Source: Candidatus Poribacteria bacterium (GTDB lineage: Bacteria; Poribacteria; WGA-4E; UBA9662). Taken from it: a stretch of DNA of 64,000 nucleotides. Positions 1-8,307 of the stretch are shown here, one piece after another. The notes below the pieces were generated by a model. That model worked only from the letters and a program-made list of their open reading frames with translations. It had not been told where the DNA came from and searched no databases. The stretch covers positions 24,622 through 88,621 of the forward strand of contig DTUY01000018.1 of the NCBI GenBank assembly GCA_012963885.1, read 5' to 3'. Each line of letters starts with the position of its first letter. Position 1 is the stretch's first letter. The position numbers and the translations under genes are program-made.

Positions 1-128
1 TAGTTGTCGCACCTGATGAATTAGCAAATGGACAACTGGCAATCCGTAATATGGAGACGCGAGATCAGGTAGTTTGCTCTGTTGATTGTTTTGTTGAAAA
101 GGTACAGAAAATGTTGGCTGAGCTTTAA
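1..128 (+). CDS. hisS: Histidyl-tRNA synthetase, C-terminal end (partial)
   Basis: The window opens inside this gene; the reading frame starts at base 3 and ends with TAA at 126-128, giving about 41 residues. The segment reads as the end of an anticodon-binding domain, with a P-D-E-L-A-N-G-Q-L-A-I-R-N-M-E-T-R pattern like the last strands of class IIa histidyl-tRNA synthetases (usual form: E-hydrophobic-A-N-G-x-V-x-V-K-D-L). The enzyme charges tRNA-His in the cytoplasm. Only the tail is visible, so HisZ or another class II synthetase with the same anticodon domain cannot be excluded. Confidence 0.6.
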   Translation, partial: VVAPDELANGQLAIRNMETRDQVVCSVDCFVEKVQKMLAEL

Positions 129-181
129 GCTATAAGATTTTTCTCTTAATGGTCGATAAATGCTATTAACTAAGGATTTTC

Positions 182-210
182 TTGACACTATTTTGTTATC
201 TTGTTAGAAT
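182..210 (+). promoter_or_regulatory. Sigma70-type promoter of the aroF leader
   Basis: The -35 box TTGACA (182-187) is perfect. A 17-base spacer separates it from the -10 box TAGAAT (205-210, one mismatch to consensus). A transcript would start near 217, leaving a leader of about 235 bases before aroF. A GAGGAG ribosome-binding site at 228-233 follows at once, so the leader is probably translated. Confidence 0.75.
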
Positions 211-246
211 ATATGCCACAATTTTTTGAGGAGAAACTTATTTCCG

Positions 247-351
247 ATGTTACAAATCCGAATCGCACTTTCAAGTAGTTTTTGCCTTCATAGCGTTGCA
301 CTTGACACCTATTTTAAAATCGATGATAGGCGATTTGGAAATGAGCCTTAG
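247..351 (+). CDS. Possible leader peptide of aroF (34 aa)
   Basis: ATG at 247 lies 13 bases after a GAGGAG ribosome-binding site and directly downstream of the strong promoter at 182-210. It opens a 34-codon frame ending in TAG at 349-351. Adjacent Tyr and Phe codons (310-315) immediately precede the antiterminator-like element, and Phe occurs at codons 12, 23 and 30. These are end products of the pathway started by aroF, but there is no codon run as in classical pheA or trp leaders. It has no recognised homologue; it may be a regulatory peptide rather than a functional protein. Confidence 0.4.
   Translation: MLQIRIALSSSFCLHSVALDTYFKIDDRRFGNEP
316..332 (+). promoter_or_regulatory. Antiterminator-like repeat in the aroF leader
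   Basis: The 17-mer AAAATCGATGATAGGCG matches the right arm of the downstream terminator (395-411, AAAATCGATGACGGGCG) at 15 of 17 positions. It could therefore pair with the terminator's left arm (375-391), with one G-U pair and one mismatch, instead of the right arm. This is the geometry of a transcription antiterminator. It overlaps the end of the leader ORF, so passage of a ribosome would affect which structure forms. Confidence 0.5.
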
Positions 352-371
352 TTCACACCAGTAGCTCTACA

Positions 372-416
372 AAAAACGCCCGTCATCGAAACAGAAAATC
401 GATGACGGGCGTTTTT
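372..416 (+). terminator. Intrinsic terminator or attenuator before aroF
   Basis: An 18-base perfect inverted repeat, AAAAACGCCCGTCATCGA (372-389) and its complement (399-416), encloses a nine-base loop and ends in a T run. It works in both orientations. It lies only 35 bases before the aroF start and downstream of that gene's own promoter, so it is more likely an attenuator than the end of hisS. Confidence 0.85.
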
Positions 417-451
417 AATTTCAGGAAAATTTAGAGGACGGAAAAATAAAG

Positions 452-1468
452 ATGGTTATTATAATGCAAAACGGTGTCACCGAAGAACAAATTGAACAGG
501 TAGTTCAACGTACTCATGCCGCGGGGTTGAAAACTCAAACGAACGTTGGAGAACAATGTACTGTAATCGCGGTCATTGGTGATAAAACAGCACTGAGTGA
601 CACTCCAATAGAGTCTATGGCGGGGGTGGCGCGAACCATGCCAATTAGCGCTCCTTACAAGCTTGCGAGTCGACAATTCCATGAAGAAAATACCGTAATT
701 AGCGTTAATGGGGCTAAAATAGGTGGCAAGCAGTTGGCTATGATGGCTGGACCATGCGCGGTTGAAAATACAGAGCAAATTGTTCGAATAGCTAAACATG
801 TTGTGAAGTCAGGAGCACAATTCATTCGCGGTGGTGCATTCAAACCACGCACAGGCCCCTATAGTTTTCAAGGGTATGGTGAACCAGCTTTGGAAATGCT
901 AGCTACTGCACGAGAGGAAACAGGTCTCCGGGTTGTTACAGAGGTAATGACACCACAGGAAGTTGGCCTCGTTGGCAAATATGCCGACGTCTTCCAGCTT
1001 GGCACACGTAATATGCAGAACTTTCCCTTGTTACGCGAAGTTGGCAGACACGGGAAACCTGTGATTTTGAAGCGTGGTCTCTCCTCTACCATCGAAGAAT
1101 GGTTACTCGCTGCTGAATATATTCTTTCCGAAGGAAATCCGGATGTTATTCTTTGTGAACGTGGAATTCGTACTTACGAAACTCACACTCGAAATACGCT
1201 TGATTTAAATGCTGTACCAGCTGTAAAAGAACTTAGCCATTTGCCCATTATTGTTGATCCAAGTCATGGTACTGGCATCCGAAGTTATGTTCCGGCCATG
1301 GCCAAGGCTGCAGTTGCTGCTGGGGCCGATGGGTTGATCATTGAAGTTCACCATGATCCAGATAATTCGATGACGGGTGATGGTGTGCAATCTCTTTTCC
1401 CAGATCAGTTCAATCAACTAATGCAGAGCTTAAGGCAAATTGCTACTGCTGTTGATAGGGAAATTTAA
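452..1468 (+). CDS. aroF: 3-deoxy-7-phosphoheptulonate synthase (DAHP synthase, type I beta)
   Basis: Catalyses condensation of phosphoenolpyruvate and erythrose 4-phosphate, the first step of aromatic amino acid synthesis. At 338 aa it has the length of the Thermotoga-type enzyme. Residues 1 to about 75 form a ferredoxin-like regulatory domain of the kind that senses Tyr or Phe. The catalytic barrel follows, with A-G-P-C-A-V-E at 99-105, K-P-R-T-G-P-Y at 131-137 and D-P-S-H-G-T-G at 269-275. The N-terminus starts M-V-I-I-M; the ATG at 452 follows GAGGACGG at 433-440. Expression is probably governed by the promoter and attenuator-like leader upstream (182-416). Feedback by the N-terminal domain plus attenuation would give two layers of control. 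Confidence 0.95.
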   Translation: MVIIMQNGVTEEQIEQVVQRTHAAGLKTQTNVGEQCTVIAVIGDKTALSDTPIESMAGVARTMPISAPYKLASRQFHEENTVISVNGAKIGGKQLAMMAGPCAVENTEQIVRIAKHVVKSGAQFIRGGAFKPRTGPYSFQGYGEPALEMLATAREETGLRVVTEVMTPQEVGLVGKYADVFQLGTRNMQNFPLLREVGRHGKPVILKRGLSSTIEEWLLAAEYILSEGNPDVILCERGIRTYETHTRNTLDLNAVPAVKELSHLPIIVDPSHGTGIRSYVPAMAKAAVAAGADGLIIEVHHDPDNSMTGDGVQSLFPDQFNQLMQSLRQIATAVDREI

Positions 1469-1537
1469 CATTTGACCCCAAATTCTTAGTGATTTCGTCA
1501 TCAGGATTGAGAAAAACTTTCAGGTAGAGATATGATA

Positions 1538-1565
1538 TTGACTGTTCACACGTGTTTCCTATCCT
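1538..1565 (+). promoter_or_regulatory. Possible leuA promoter
   Basis: TTGACT (1538-1543) and TATCCT (1560-1565) are separated by 16 bases, giving five of six and four of six matches to the sigma70 boxes. The transcript would carry a leader of about 130 bases. I see no leucine-rich leader peptide, T-box motif or terminator in it. Confidence 0.35.
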
Positions 1566-1701
1566 GGGTTAGCAAAATATGCTTGATCAAGTTAGGTTTC
1601 AGGTGATTAATTTATTTGGTGAGCGACCAAAGTGAGTACACATAGAATTGCAAAGTGAATGATTATCTTAGGAAAAATGAAATCGGAATGGAGGTCAAAA
1701 G

Positions 1702-3219
1702 ATGCCAGATAAAGTAATTATCTTCGATACTACGCTTCGGGATGCAGAACAAACGCCAGGGGCTGCATTAAATAGTGCTGAAAAGTTTGAAATTGCAAAA
1801 CATCTCGCCCAGTTAAATGTTGATGTGATTGAAGCGGGCTTCCCTAGATCTTCGCCTAGTGATTTCGAAGCCGTTCAGCGGATTTCTAACGAAATTGAAG
1901 GTCCGGAAATCTGTGCACTGTCAAGAGTAATAGATCAGGACATCACCGATGCGTGGAATGCCATCAAGTGTTCGCCTAGACCTCGAATCCATACTTTCGT
2001 CGGCACATCGGAGATTCATGTTAAAGGAATTATGCGTTCTGACCGAGAAACAGTACTGAAAAAAGCTATCAATGCTGTTACATACGCACGAAGTTTATGC
2101 CGAACTGTAGAATTTTCACCGATGGATGCGGCACGGACAGATCCCCGGTACCTATACGAGGTTGTTGAAGCAACCATCTCAGCAGGCGCAACTATCATTA
2201 ACATTCCCGATACGGTTGGTTATGCTATCCCTTCGGAATTCGGACAGTTAATTAGAAGTATCTGTGAGAATGTTCCGAACATAGATCAAGCCATCATCAG
2301 TGTTCATTGCCATAATGATCTTGGTCTCGCTGTGGCTAACAGCCTGGAAGCCATTAAGAACGGTGCCAGACAGATTGAGTGTACTATAAATGGTTTGGGT
2401 GAACGTGCAGGAAATACGTCGATGGAAGAAATTGTAATGGCAATCAGGACACGTGGAGATCACTTTGATCTAGTCTGTACTGAGGTAAATACAAAAGAGA
2501 TTGTCCCAATTAGCCGCTTAGTTAGCCGTTTGATGGGTATACCTGTTGCGCCGAATAAAGCCATTGTCGGTTCGAACGCCTTTGCACACAGTTCCGGAAT
2601 TCATCAGGATGGTGTAATTAAACAGCGTGATACCTTTGAAATTATTGATCCAGAAGATGTTGGTTTGAAAGAAAGCCTAATTATCTTAAGTCCTCGTTCC
2701 GGACGCAATGCTTTACGTCACCGTTTAGAGATACTGGGATATCAAGTTGATGGAGAACAACTTGACAAGATCTATGAGCGTTTTCTAACCGTGGCAGATA
2801 AAAAGAAGGAGGTTCACGACGCTGATCTCGACGCGATTATGAGTGATGAAGTGCGGTCGATCCCTGAAACATACAGCTTTGAGTACATTCAGGTTTTGAG
2901 TGGAACTCGGGTTTCAGCCACAACAACGATTGGACTTCAGATTCAAGGCGAAATTATCGAAAAAGCTGCGACGGGCGATGGTCCAGTTGATACCGCCTAC
3001 AAAGCAATTGATCTCATCACAAACTTACCGCTTAAACTGGTTGATTATAGCATTAGATCTGTTACCGAAGGTAAAGATGCGATTGGCGAAGTCACAATTA
3101 AGGTGCAAAACGGTGCCCATCTTGTTACTGGTTACGGTGCAAGCACGGACGTGATTGAGGCGAGTGCAAGAGCCTATGTTGATGTGGTTAACAAGGTCAT
3201 TCACCAAGATAGCAGATGA
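1702..3219 (+). CDS. leuA: 2-isopropylmalate synthase
   Basis: Joins acetyl-CoA and 2-oxoisovalerate in the first committed step of leucine synthesis. At 505 aa it has the usual long bacterial form. The HMG-CoA lyase-like barrel begins with the signature F-D-T-T-L-R-D-A-E-Q-T-P-G (residues 8-20). The metal and substrate motif V-H-C-H-N-D-L-G-L-A is at 201-210, and G-L-G-E-R-A-G-N-T lies about 30 residues later. Residues from about 370 to the end form the LeuA allosteric dimer domain that binds leucine. ATG is preceded by GGAGG. Citramalate and homocitrate synthases share the fold, but the domain layout favours LeuA. Confidence 0.93.
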   Translation: MPDKVIIFDTTLRDAEQTPGAALNSAEKFEIAKHLAQLNVDVIEAGFPRSSPSDFEAVQRISNEIEGPEICALSRVIDQDITDAWNAIKCSPRPRIHTFVGTSEIHVKGIMRSDRETVLKKAINAVTYARSLCRTVEFSPMDAARTDPRYLYEVVEATISAGATIINIPDTVGYAIPSEFGQLIRSICENVPNIDQAIISVHCHNDLGLAVANSLEAIKNGARQIECTINGLGERAGNTSMEEIVMAIRTRGDHFDLVCTEVNTKEIVPISRLVSRLMGIPVAPNKAIVGSNAFAHSSGIHQDGVIKQRDTFEIIDPEDVGLKESLIILSPRSGRNALRHRLEILGYQVDGEQLDKIYERFLTVADKKKEVHDADLDAIMSDEVRSIPETYSFEYIQVLSGTRVSATTTIGLQIQGEIIEKAATGDGPVDTAYKAIDLITNLPLKLVDYSIRSVTEGKDAIGEVTIKVQNGAHLVTGYGASTDVIEASARAYVDVVNKVIHQDSR

Positions 3220-3258
3220 TTTGCCCATGATAGTTGAAATTTGGATAATTCCATTTGA

Positions 3259-4443
3259 TTATTCAATTTCATCTGGGTTATGGTTGTTCAAAAACTCCCT
3301 TAGTTCTTCTAAGCCTTCTTCAATATCGTTGGATCTGTGATCCTCAGTATCCTCCAGAATATGGTGGATAATGTCAGCCAATCGGGAAAAACGAAATTTC
3401 CATTGGCAATGTTTCAGGTTGGACAGACTGTAGTGCTGAAGAAGCCGATGCCAAAAATCGTCTCCGTAGTTCCGATGCATATAATATAAGTCGTGAGCCG
3501 GGTCACTGACGCGAATATCTTCAAAGTCGATGATACCCGCAATTTCACCCTTTTCTTCATTGAACAAAATGTGTCTTGGTTGAAGGTCTCCATGAATTAA
3601 TGAAGGTTGGTAAGAAAAATCACTTTCATTGTTAACGTAGAAATCAAACCATTTTTGGCACTGTTCCTGCTCAGTTGGACTGAGGTTAGGATACACTTTT
3701 TGTCGAGAAAATTGCAACATGTCCCGCACTGGCAATTCCATCGTTTCTCTAAATGGTATGGAATAGGTCATGGCGTCCTCAATTGGGAAGTTGTGTAGAA
3801 CCTTCAAGAAGTGAGCGACCTGCTGCACCACTTTTTCCCGTTGATCCATCGATAGTCGGTGGTAATATTTTCCCTCGAAAGGTTGGCCTGAAATCATTGG
3901 GTAAACACAAAAAGGGAGTCCGTTGCTCATGTACCCCACATGCTGAAACTGCGGAATGGCAATTTGTAACTGCGGTTGTAATTGCGGCAATAACCTTTCT
4001 TCCCAACGCAGTCTCCTGACGGAATCGCGATGTCTGGCACAACGAATAATGTAGTCTTGATTTAATGTATAGGTGCAGAAGCTGGATCCCTGCCCACAAA
4101 ATCGCAGTTCTCGAATCGGCCAATCGGGGAAATGCTCGTTGATTAAGCTACGAACTACCGTTTTTTTATAAGTTGGATCACGACTACTATGTCGGTTTGA
4201 TCTACTACTGCTGGTATGAGAATGTCGTTTTCCGCTTTTCCGACTGGATGTGGGAAGTAACTTATTCTGTTGGATCAGTCTTCTTATGGACTTTTGAGAG
4301 GCTGTACAGAGGTGTTGTAACCGATTAATTTGCGCATCTTTCTCCTTAACCTGACTCCAGAGACATGCAATTTGTCCTTGTAGATCCTGAATGTGTTTTT
4401 CTTCTTTGCTTAAAATTTCAGGCGATTTTTGGCTGATATTAAT
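3259..4443 (-). CDS. APH-family kinase-like protein with N-terminal coiled coil; no canonical start codon
   Basis: The frame is open from 4443 to TAG-side end 3259 (394 codons) and contains a full aminoglycoside/choline-kinase-like fold. The N-lobe reads R-E-L-R-F-C-G-Q-G-S-S-F-C-T-Y and then Y-I-I-R-C-A-R-H-R-D (about residues 112-145). The catalytic loop is L-I-H-G-D-L-Q-P-R-H-I-L-F, and the metal-binding segment is G-I-I-D-F-E-D. It may phosphorylate a small molecule or sugar; the substrate is unknown. No ATG, GTG or TTG occurs in frame until TTG at 3988-3990, which would delete the N-lobe. Upstream are about 60 residues of likely coiled coil and a Ser/Arg/His-rich linker. The frame follows, in phase, the single TAA (4444-4446) of the secreted gene before it. 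Start at ATT 4441-4443, ATC 4435-4437 or CTG 4276-4278, or stop readthrough, are all possible. Confidence 0.7.
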   Translation of the reverse strand: MNISQKSPEILSKEEKHIQDLQGQIACLWSQVKEKDAQINRLQHLCTASQKSIRRLIQQNKLLPTSSRKSGKRHSHTSSSRSNRHSSRDPTYKKTVVRSLINEHFPDWPIRELRFCGQGSSFCTYTLNQDYIIRCARHRDSVRRLRWEERLLPQLQPQLQIAIPQFQHVGYMSNGLPFCVYPMISGQPFEGKYYHRLSMDQREKVVQQVAHFLKVLHNFPIEDAMTYSIPFRETMELPVRDMLQFSRQKVYPNLSPTEQEQCQKWFDFYVNNESDFSYQPSLIHGDLQPRHILFNEEKGEIAGIIDFEDIRVSDPAHDLYYMHRNYGDDFWHRLLQHYSLSNLKHCQWKFRFSRLADIIHHILEDTEDHRSNDIEEGLEELREFLNNHNPDEIE

Positions 4444-5025
4444 TTACCTTCGATCTTTCAGATTCGCCCAAGTTGTTGTCAGTAAACCGGTAGGATTGAC
4501 AGGTGTGGTATCGATTTCAGGATCAAAGAAGATTTCAATCTCCCAAAGACTCGGCTCGTCAGATGCTCCGGTGGTCTTGGTTACATGATACTGCAGGATA
4601 GTTGTGTTGACTGTATCGAAAGTCAAAATATGATCTGGAACCACGACTGGCTTTTTTTGATTGCCTGGATGATTGGCAGAGGCATCTGCATTTGCTGGTT
4701 TCAGAGTTAAGCCTTTTACTTCCTTTAAAGTCTCATTGTATTCAATGGTGTGTCCGCGGAGACGAGATCGAAACTCAGTAACATGTACTCGATTAACCTT
4801 CTGCTTGTTCTTCCAGGTGAATTTAATCCAAGTATCCACATCATCATTTTTTGCATTCCACCGCGTATCAAAATTTTCATCGTTAATGTGAATAACAGGA
4901 TGGTCTTGACCGTCTGTTTTCAACTTCGCCAGGGGAGCGATATTCTTGAGGTCTTTATGTCCTTGACCGTAGGTTGGAACAATCAAAAAGGCCAATAGGA
5001 TGAATGACAGAATTAGATTTTTCAC
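4444..5025 (-). CDS. Secreted discoidin (F5/8 type C)-like domain protein
   Basis: 193 aa with a clear signal peptide (M-K-N-L-I-L-S-F-I-L-L-A-F-L-I-V-P-T-Y-G-Q). One beta-sandwich domain of about 150 residues follows. Its features include D-E-N-F-D-T-R-W-N-A, W-I-K-F-T-W, and a V-N-R-V-H-V-T-E-F strand followed by R-S-R-L-R-G-H-T-I-E-Y. This is the layout of F5/8C or NPCBM-type carbohydrate/surface-binding domains. The C-terminus ends T-T-T-W-A-N-L-K. It is likely exported and binds a surface or glycan ligand, with no catalytic residues seen. Its TAA is followed in the same frame by the kinase-like ORF. It lies 74 bases downstream of pepA and may be cotranscribed. Confidence 0.65.
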   Translation of the reverse strand: MKNLILSFILLAFLIVPTYGQGHKDLKNIAPLAKLKTDGQDHPVIHINDENFDTRWNAKNDDVDTWIKFTWKNKQKVNRVHVTEFRSRLRGHTIEYNETLKEVKGLTLKPANADASANHPGNQKKPVVVPDHILTFDTVNTTILQYHVTKTTGASDEPSLWEIEIFFDPEIDTTPVNPTGLLTTTWANLKDRR

Positions 5026-5099
5026 TGAAATCTCCTTGTTAGGTTATTATTTTACTTAAATATTCAATGATGTTTATCACATCAGGATAGAGTCTATTA

Positions 5100-6587
5100 T
5101 CAATGCCAATCACGAACGAGTTGAATCAACAACCTGACACCATAGCCGGATCCTCCTTTCGAAATATATGAAGAGCCCTTGATGTCAAAGGCCGTACCAC
5201 CAATATCAATATGAGTCCATGAATAACCTTCAGCGAACTTTTTCAGAAACGTACCACCAACAATAGCACCTGCTGTTCCATCACCGGTGTTTTTTACATC
5301 CGCAACTTCGCTCTTAAGTGCCTCTTCATAATCATCCCAAAGTGGCAACTGCCAGACACGTTCATGCGTTTTTTCAGCAGCTGAAATGATCCGGTCCACT
5401 AGTTTCTGATCTGTTCCCATTATACCTGCGGTGGAGCGGCCGAGTGAGGTCACAACCGCACCTGTCAACGTGGCGAAATCTATTACTGCTTCAGGTTTAA
5501 AGTTCTTAGCGTATCCAAGTGCATCGGCTAGTACCAGACGCCCTTCAGCATCGGTATTGAGGATCTCGATCGTTTTCCCTCCATACGAGGTAACGATATC
5601 ACCTGGACGTTGTGCTGTCCCGCTTGGCATATTCTCGCTGGCAGCAATAAGACCAACAACGTGCAAATCCGGCTTGAGTTCTCCAATTGCTTGCATGGCA
5701 CCCAGTACAGTCGCTGCGCCTGCCATGTCGTCCTTCATGGTCTCCATACCGCTGCCACTTTTCAGGGACAGACCACCGCTATCGAATGTAATGCCTTTGC
5801 CTACTAAAACAAGGGTGTCTTTTTCATTGGCTTCTTCAAAACCGTATTCAAGGATTACAAACCTCGGTTCTTCAAGACTTCCCTGTGAGACACCAAGCAT
5901 GGCGCCGAACTTTTCTTCCTGCAATTTCACCGAGTCGAAAATCTCGCACCTCAGATTCTTCTCCTTGGCAACTGATTGTGCTGTTTCTGCCAAGATAGTG
6001 GGGGTAAGATAGTTCGCTGGCTGGTTGGTTAAATCACGAGCTAAGATTACTCCATCCGTGATGGTGTTTCCCAGTTCAATGCCTTGTTTTATTACTGACG
6101 TTCTGGATTCATTGGCCGTTAGGAATGTTAGCTCTTCTAATTCCTTGATTTCATTGCGACCTTCGGTTTTGTGTTGATCAAATGTATATAGCCCCAGTTT
6201 TACACCCTCAACAATGGCTTGAACAGGGAGGTCAGAGATGTCATCGGGAATTGGCACGATTATCTTTTTAACACCCAAGTTTCTAAGGCTTTGCGCGTGT
6301 TTCGCTGACACCTGCCGGATATTTTCTTGGTTGAAATCTTCAGCTTTGCCACATCCGACGAGAGAGATTCTGGGTGAAGAGACCTTACCGTTGGTATAAA
6401 GAGTTACTACCTGCTTTAGTTTGCCTTCAAAATCACCTAAACCCATTAAGTTGCTGATGGCACCGCCGAGAGCTTGATCAACAGATTCTGCCAGAGGTGT
6501 AAGGCTATCCTCTCCTTCGTAAATACCAAGAGCAATAGCATCGGTTTCTTCTTGTCGAAAATCGCCAACTTTTACGTTAATCTTCAA
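5100..6587 (-). CDS. pepA: Leucyl aminopeptidase (M17, PepA)
   Basis: A cytoplasmic hexameric dizinc aminopeptidase that removes N-terminal residues from peptides. At 495 aa it has the family length. The N-terminal macro-like domain covers about residues 1-170. The catalytic domain carries V-G-K-G-I-T-F-D-S-G-G-L-S-L-K and the M17 signature N-T-D-A-E-G-R-L at 344-351, both with metal-binding Asp and Glu residues. The gene sits between a Gfo/Idh oxidoreductase (70-base gap) and the discoidin-like gene on the same strand. A weak hairpin (CAGATTA/TAATCTG, 6614-6640) precedes it. Confidence 0.95.
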   Translation of the reverse strand: MKINVKVGDFRQEETDAIALGIYEGEDSLTPLAESVDQALGGAISNLMGLGDFEGKLKQVVTLYTNGKVSSPRISLVGCGKAEDFNQENIRQVSAKHAQSLRNLGVKKIIVPIPDDISDLPVQAIVEGVKLGLYTFDQHKTEGRNEIKELEELTFLTANESRTSVIKQGIELGNTITDGVILARDLTNQPANYLTPTILAETAQSVAKEKNLRCEIFDSVKLQEEKFGAMLGVSQGSLEEPRFVILEYGFEEANEKDTLVLVGKGITFDSGGLSLKSGSGMETMKDDMAGAATVLGAMQAIGELKPDLHVVGLIAASENMPSGTAQRPGDIVTSYGGKTIEILNTDAEGRLVLADALGYAKNFKPEAVIDFATLTGAVVTSLGRSTAGIMGTDQKLVDRIISAAEKTHERVWQLPLWDDYEEALKSEVADVKNTGDGTAGAIVGGTFLKKFAEGYSWTHIDIGGTAFDIKGSSYISKGGSGYGVRLLIQLVRDWH

Positions 6588-6657
6588 AATTTTCCTCTCA
6601 TTAACTGAGCAAACAGATTAGCCTGTTACAAATTAATCTGCCCATTTTAATTTTTCT

Positions 6658-7626
6658 TTAGGTAAGGTCTACCTGTTTTCCTGTTATGAAAGATTCGCTC
6701 GCGGCCAGTGTAATTTGCAGTGTTTTCAACGCGTCCTCGTATGGTGAACGAATCTTTGAGCCGTTTTTACTTTTGACCGCATTGATAAAGACCCTATCTT
6801 CGTGTTGATAACCGTTTACTTCATTTGCATATGTTTCTGTTTCATCCTCACGGTTGATTTTTATTGAACCACTACTTACGTCAACGACAAGACCATTTGA
6901 AAAGATCTCCAGTTTTACGCGACCAAAACCTTTGAGCATGCATGCTGAGGTTATATTTGCGATGGTACCGTTTGCAAATTGAATGTTAATGATGCTCATA
7001 TCGTCAACATCATAGTTAGGGATGTCACTCATTGATCCATCTGCAGCAAAACCGTGAACAGCAACCACATCGCTCCCGACAAGGTAACGGCAGAGATCGA
7101 AAATATGGGTTGTTTGCTCAACATGTTGGCCCCCAGATCCCTCACGAGTCCTCCACCAACCGACACCTGGCATTCCTCCCATCCAGTAGCCCATTGCCCC
7201 GATAATCTGAACGCCATCAAGTACTTCAATTGCTTTATCGACATTACTTTGATAACGCCAATGGTAACCAACACTACTGATAGTACTACTATTTTCGATA
7301 GCTTCATTTATTTGGTGTGCAGTTTCCATAGTCGTTGCAATCGGTTTTTCAACAAAAATTTGAATTCCTCGTTCTATCGCCATTAACTCCGACTGACCAT
7401 GCGCAAATGGTGGTGTACAGATGTAAACAGCGTCGAGTCTTTCTTTATCATACATCTTGGCAAAATCGGTATAAGCATTTCCTCCGTATTCTTGGCACCT
7501 TTGTCTGGCACGATCTTCGGAAATGTCACAGAATGCCACAAATTCGACATCTTCAAACTCGTTTAGATTATTAAAGTGTCCACTAGCCATACTGCCGGCA
7601 CCAATAGCACCGACCTTTACTATCAT
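6658..7626 (-). CDS. Gfo/Idh/MocA family oxidoreductase
   Basis: 322 aa. A Rossmann NAD(P) domain (V-G-A-I-G-A-G-S-M-A near residue 5) is followed by the family E-K-P-I-A motif near residue 94, in which Lys helps catalysis. A C-terminal alpha/beta substrate domain has the motif region G-S-G-G-Q-H-V-E-Q-T-T-H-I-F-D-L with a probable catalytic His. It likely oxidises or reduces a sugar or cyclitol; the substrate cannot be read from sequence. Its ATG overlaps the rsmD stop by four bases (ATGA), so translation is coupled to a tRNA/rRNA-modification gene, an association that looks incidental. Confidence 0.85.
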   Translation of the reverse strand: MIVKVGAIGAGSMASGHFNNLNEFEDVEFVAFCDISEDRARQRCQEYGGNAYTDFAKMYDKERLDAVYICTPPFAHGQSELMAIERGIQIFVEKPIATTMETAHQINEAIENSSTISSVGYHWRYQSNVDKAIEVLDGVQIIGAMGYWMGGMPGVGWWRTREGSGGQHVEQTTHIFDLCRYLVGSDVVAVHGFAADGSMSDIPNYDVDDMSIINIQFANGTIANITSACMLKGFGRVKLEIFSNGLVVDVSSGSIKINREDETETYANEVNGYQHEDRVFINAVKSKNGSKIRSPYEDALKTLQITLAASESFITGKQVDLT

Positions 7627-8207
7627 GATTTATTCTCCAGTTTGTAAAAAAAAAGTGTTGTTTCACCATAGCATTTTTGATTATATGGTTGAAAATCTCC
7701 AACTCCTAATTGCAGCATTTCAACTATCTTCTCATTAGTTTGCCTGCACTCAACGCAAATCAGTCCTGACCTATTGAGCAACTGATTGTCGGAAATTAGC
7801 TGAAGGCATCCTTCATATATTCCGGAATCGTAAGGCGGGTCAAAATAAATCAAGTCATACGATTCCGATTTGTATCCAAGTGCTTTGATCGCTTTTTGAG
7901 CGGTTGATCTCCTTAATTGTATCCGATGAATCTTTGCATCTAAGCCGCAAAGATTCAAGTTGAAGCGTATTAGCTGAATAGCACCGGAATGCTGATCGAC
8001 GAACGTGACTGACTCTGCACCACGGCTTATAGCTTCAAGACCAATACTACCCGAACCGGCACACAGATCTAAGAATTTTGCATTGGTGATCTGATTCTGT
8101 AGGATACTAAATACAGATTCTTTCACACGATCAATTGTTGGTCGAATTACATCGGTTTTTGGCGTTTTTAGACGCCGTCCCTTGAACTTACCCGCGATAA
8201 TCCTCAT
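7623..8207 (-). CDS. rsmD: 16S rRNA (guanine966-N2)-methyltransferase
   Basis: 194 aa, the usual length. The N-terminus M-R-I-I-A-G-K-F-K-G-R-R-L is diagnostic of RsmD. The S-adenosylmethionine site is F-L-D-L-C-A-G-S-G-S-I-G-L-E-A, and the catalytic N6/N2-methylase motif is F-D-P-P-Y-D. The enzyme methylates G966 of 16S rRNA during 30S assembly. It lies 100 bases downstream of argJ and overlaps the following oxidoreductase by four bases. Confidence 0.93.
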   Translation of the reverse strand: MRIIAGKFKGRRLKTPKTDVIRPTIDRVKESVFSILQNQITNAKFLDLCAGSGSIGLEAISRGAESVTFVDQHSGAIQLIRFNLNLCGLDAKIHRIQLRRSTAQKAIKALGYKSESYDLIYFDPPYDSGIYEGCLQLISDNQLLNRSGLICVECRQTNEKIVEMLQLGVGDFQPYNQKCYGETTLFFYKLENKS

Positions 8208-8307
8208 CAGTTCCGATTATACTATAGTGATTTTTCACGGGGCAAACCATTTTTGGTGTGTTTTCTCAGATGTATGCATGAGATATGTGGATTCAATTTA
8301 GTCATTA

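Noticed and set aside
1579..1635. 18-codon ORF in the leuA leader
   Set aside because: Few leucines, no ribosome-binding site and no hairpin, so not supported as an attenuator peptide.
6614..6640. Hairpin CAGATTA/TAATCTG before pepA
   Set aside because: Only seven pairs with a 13-base loop and no T run; not called as a terminator.
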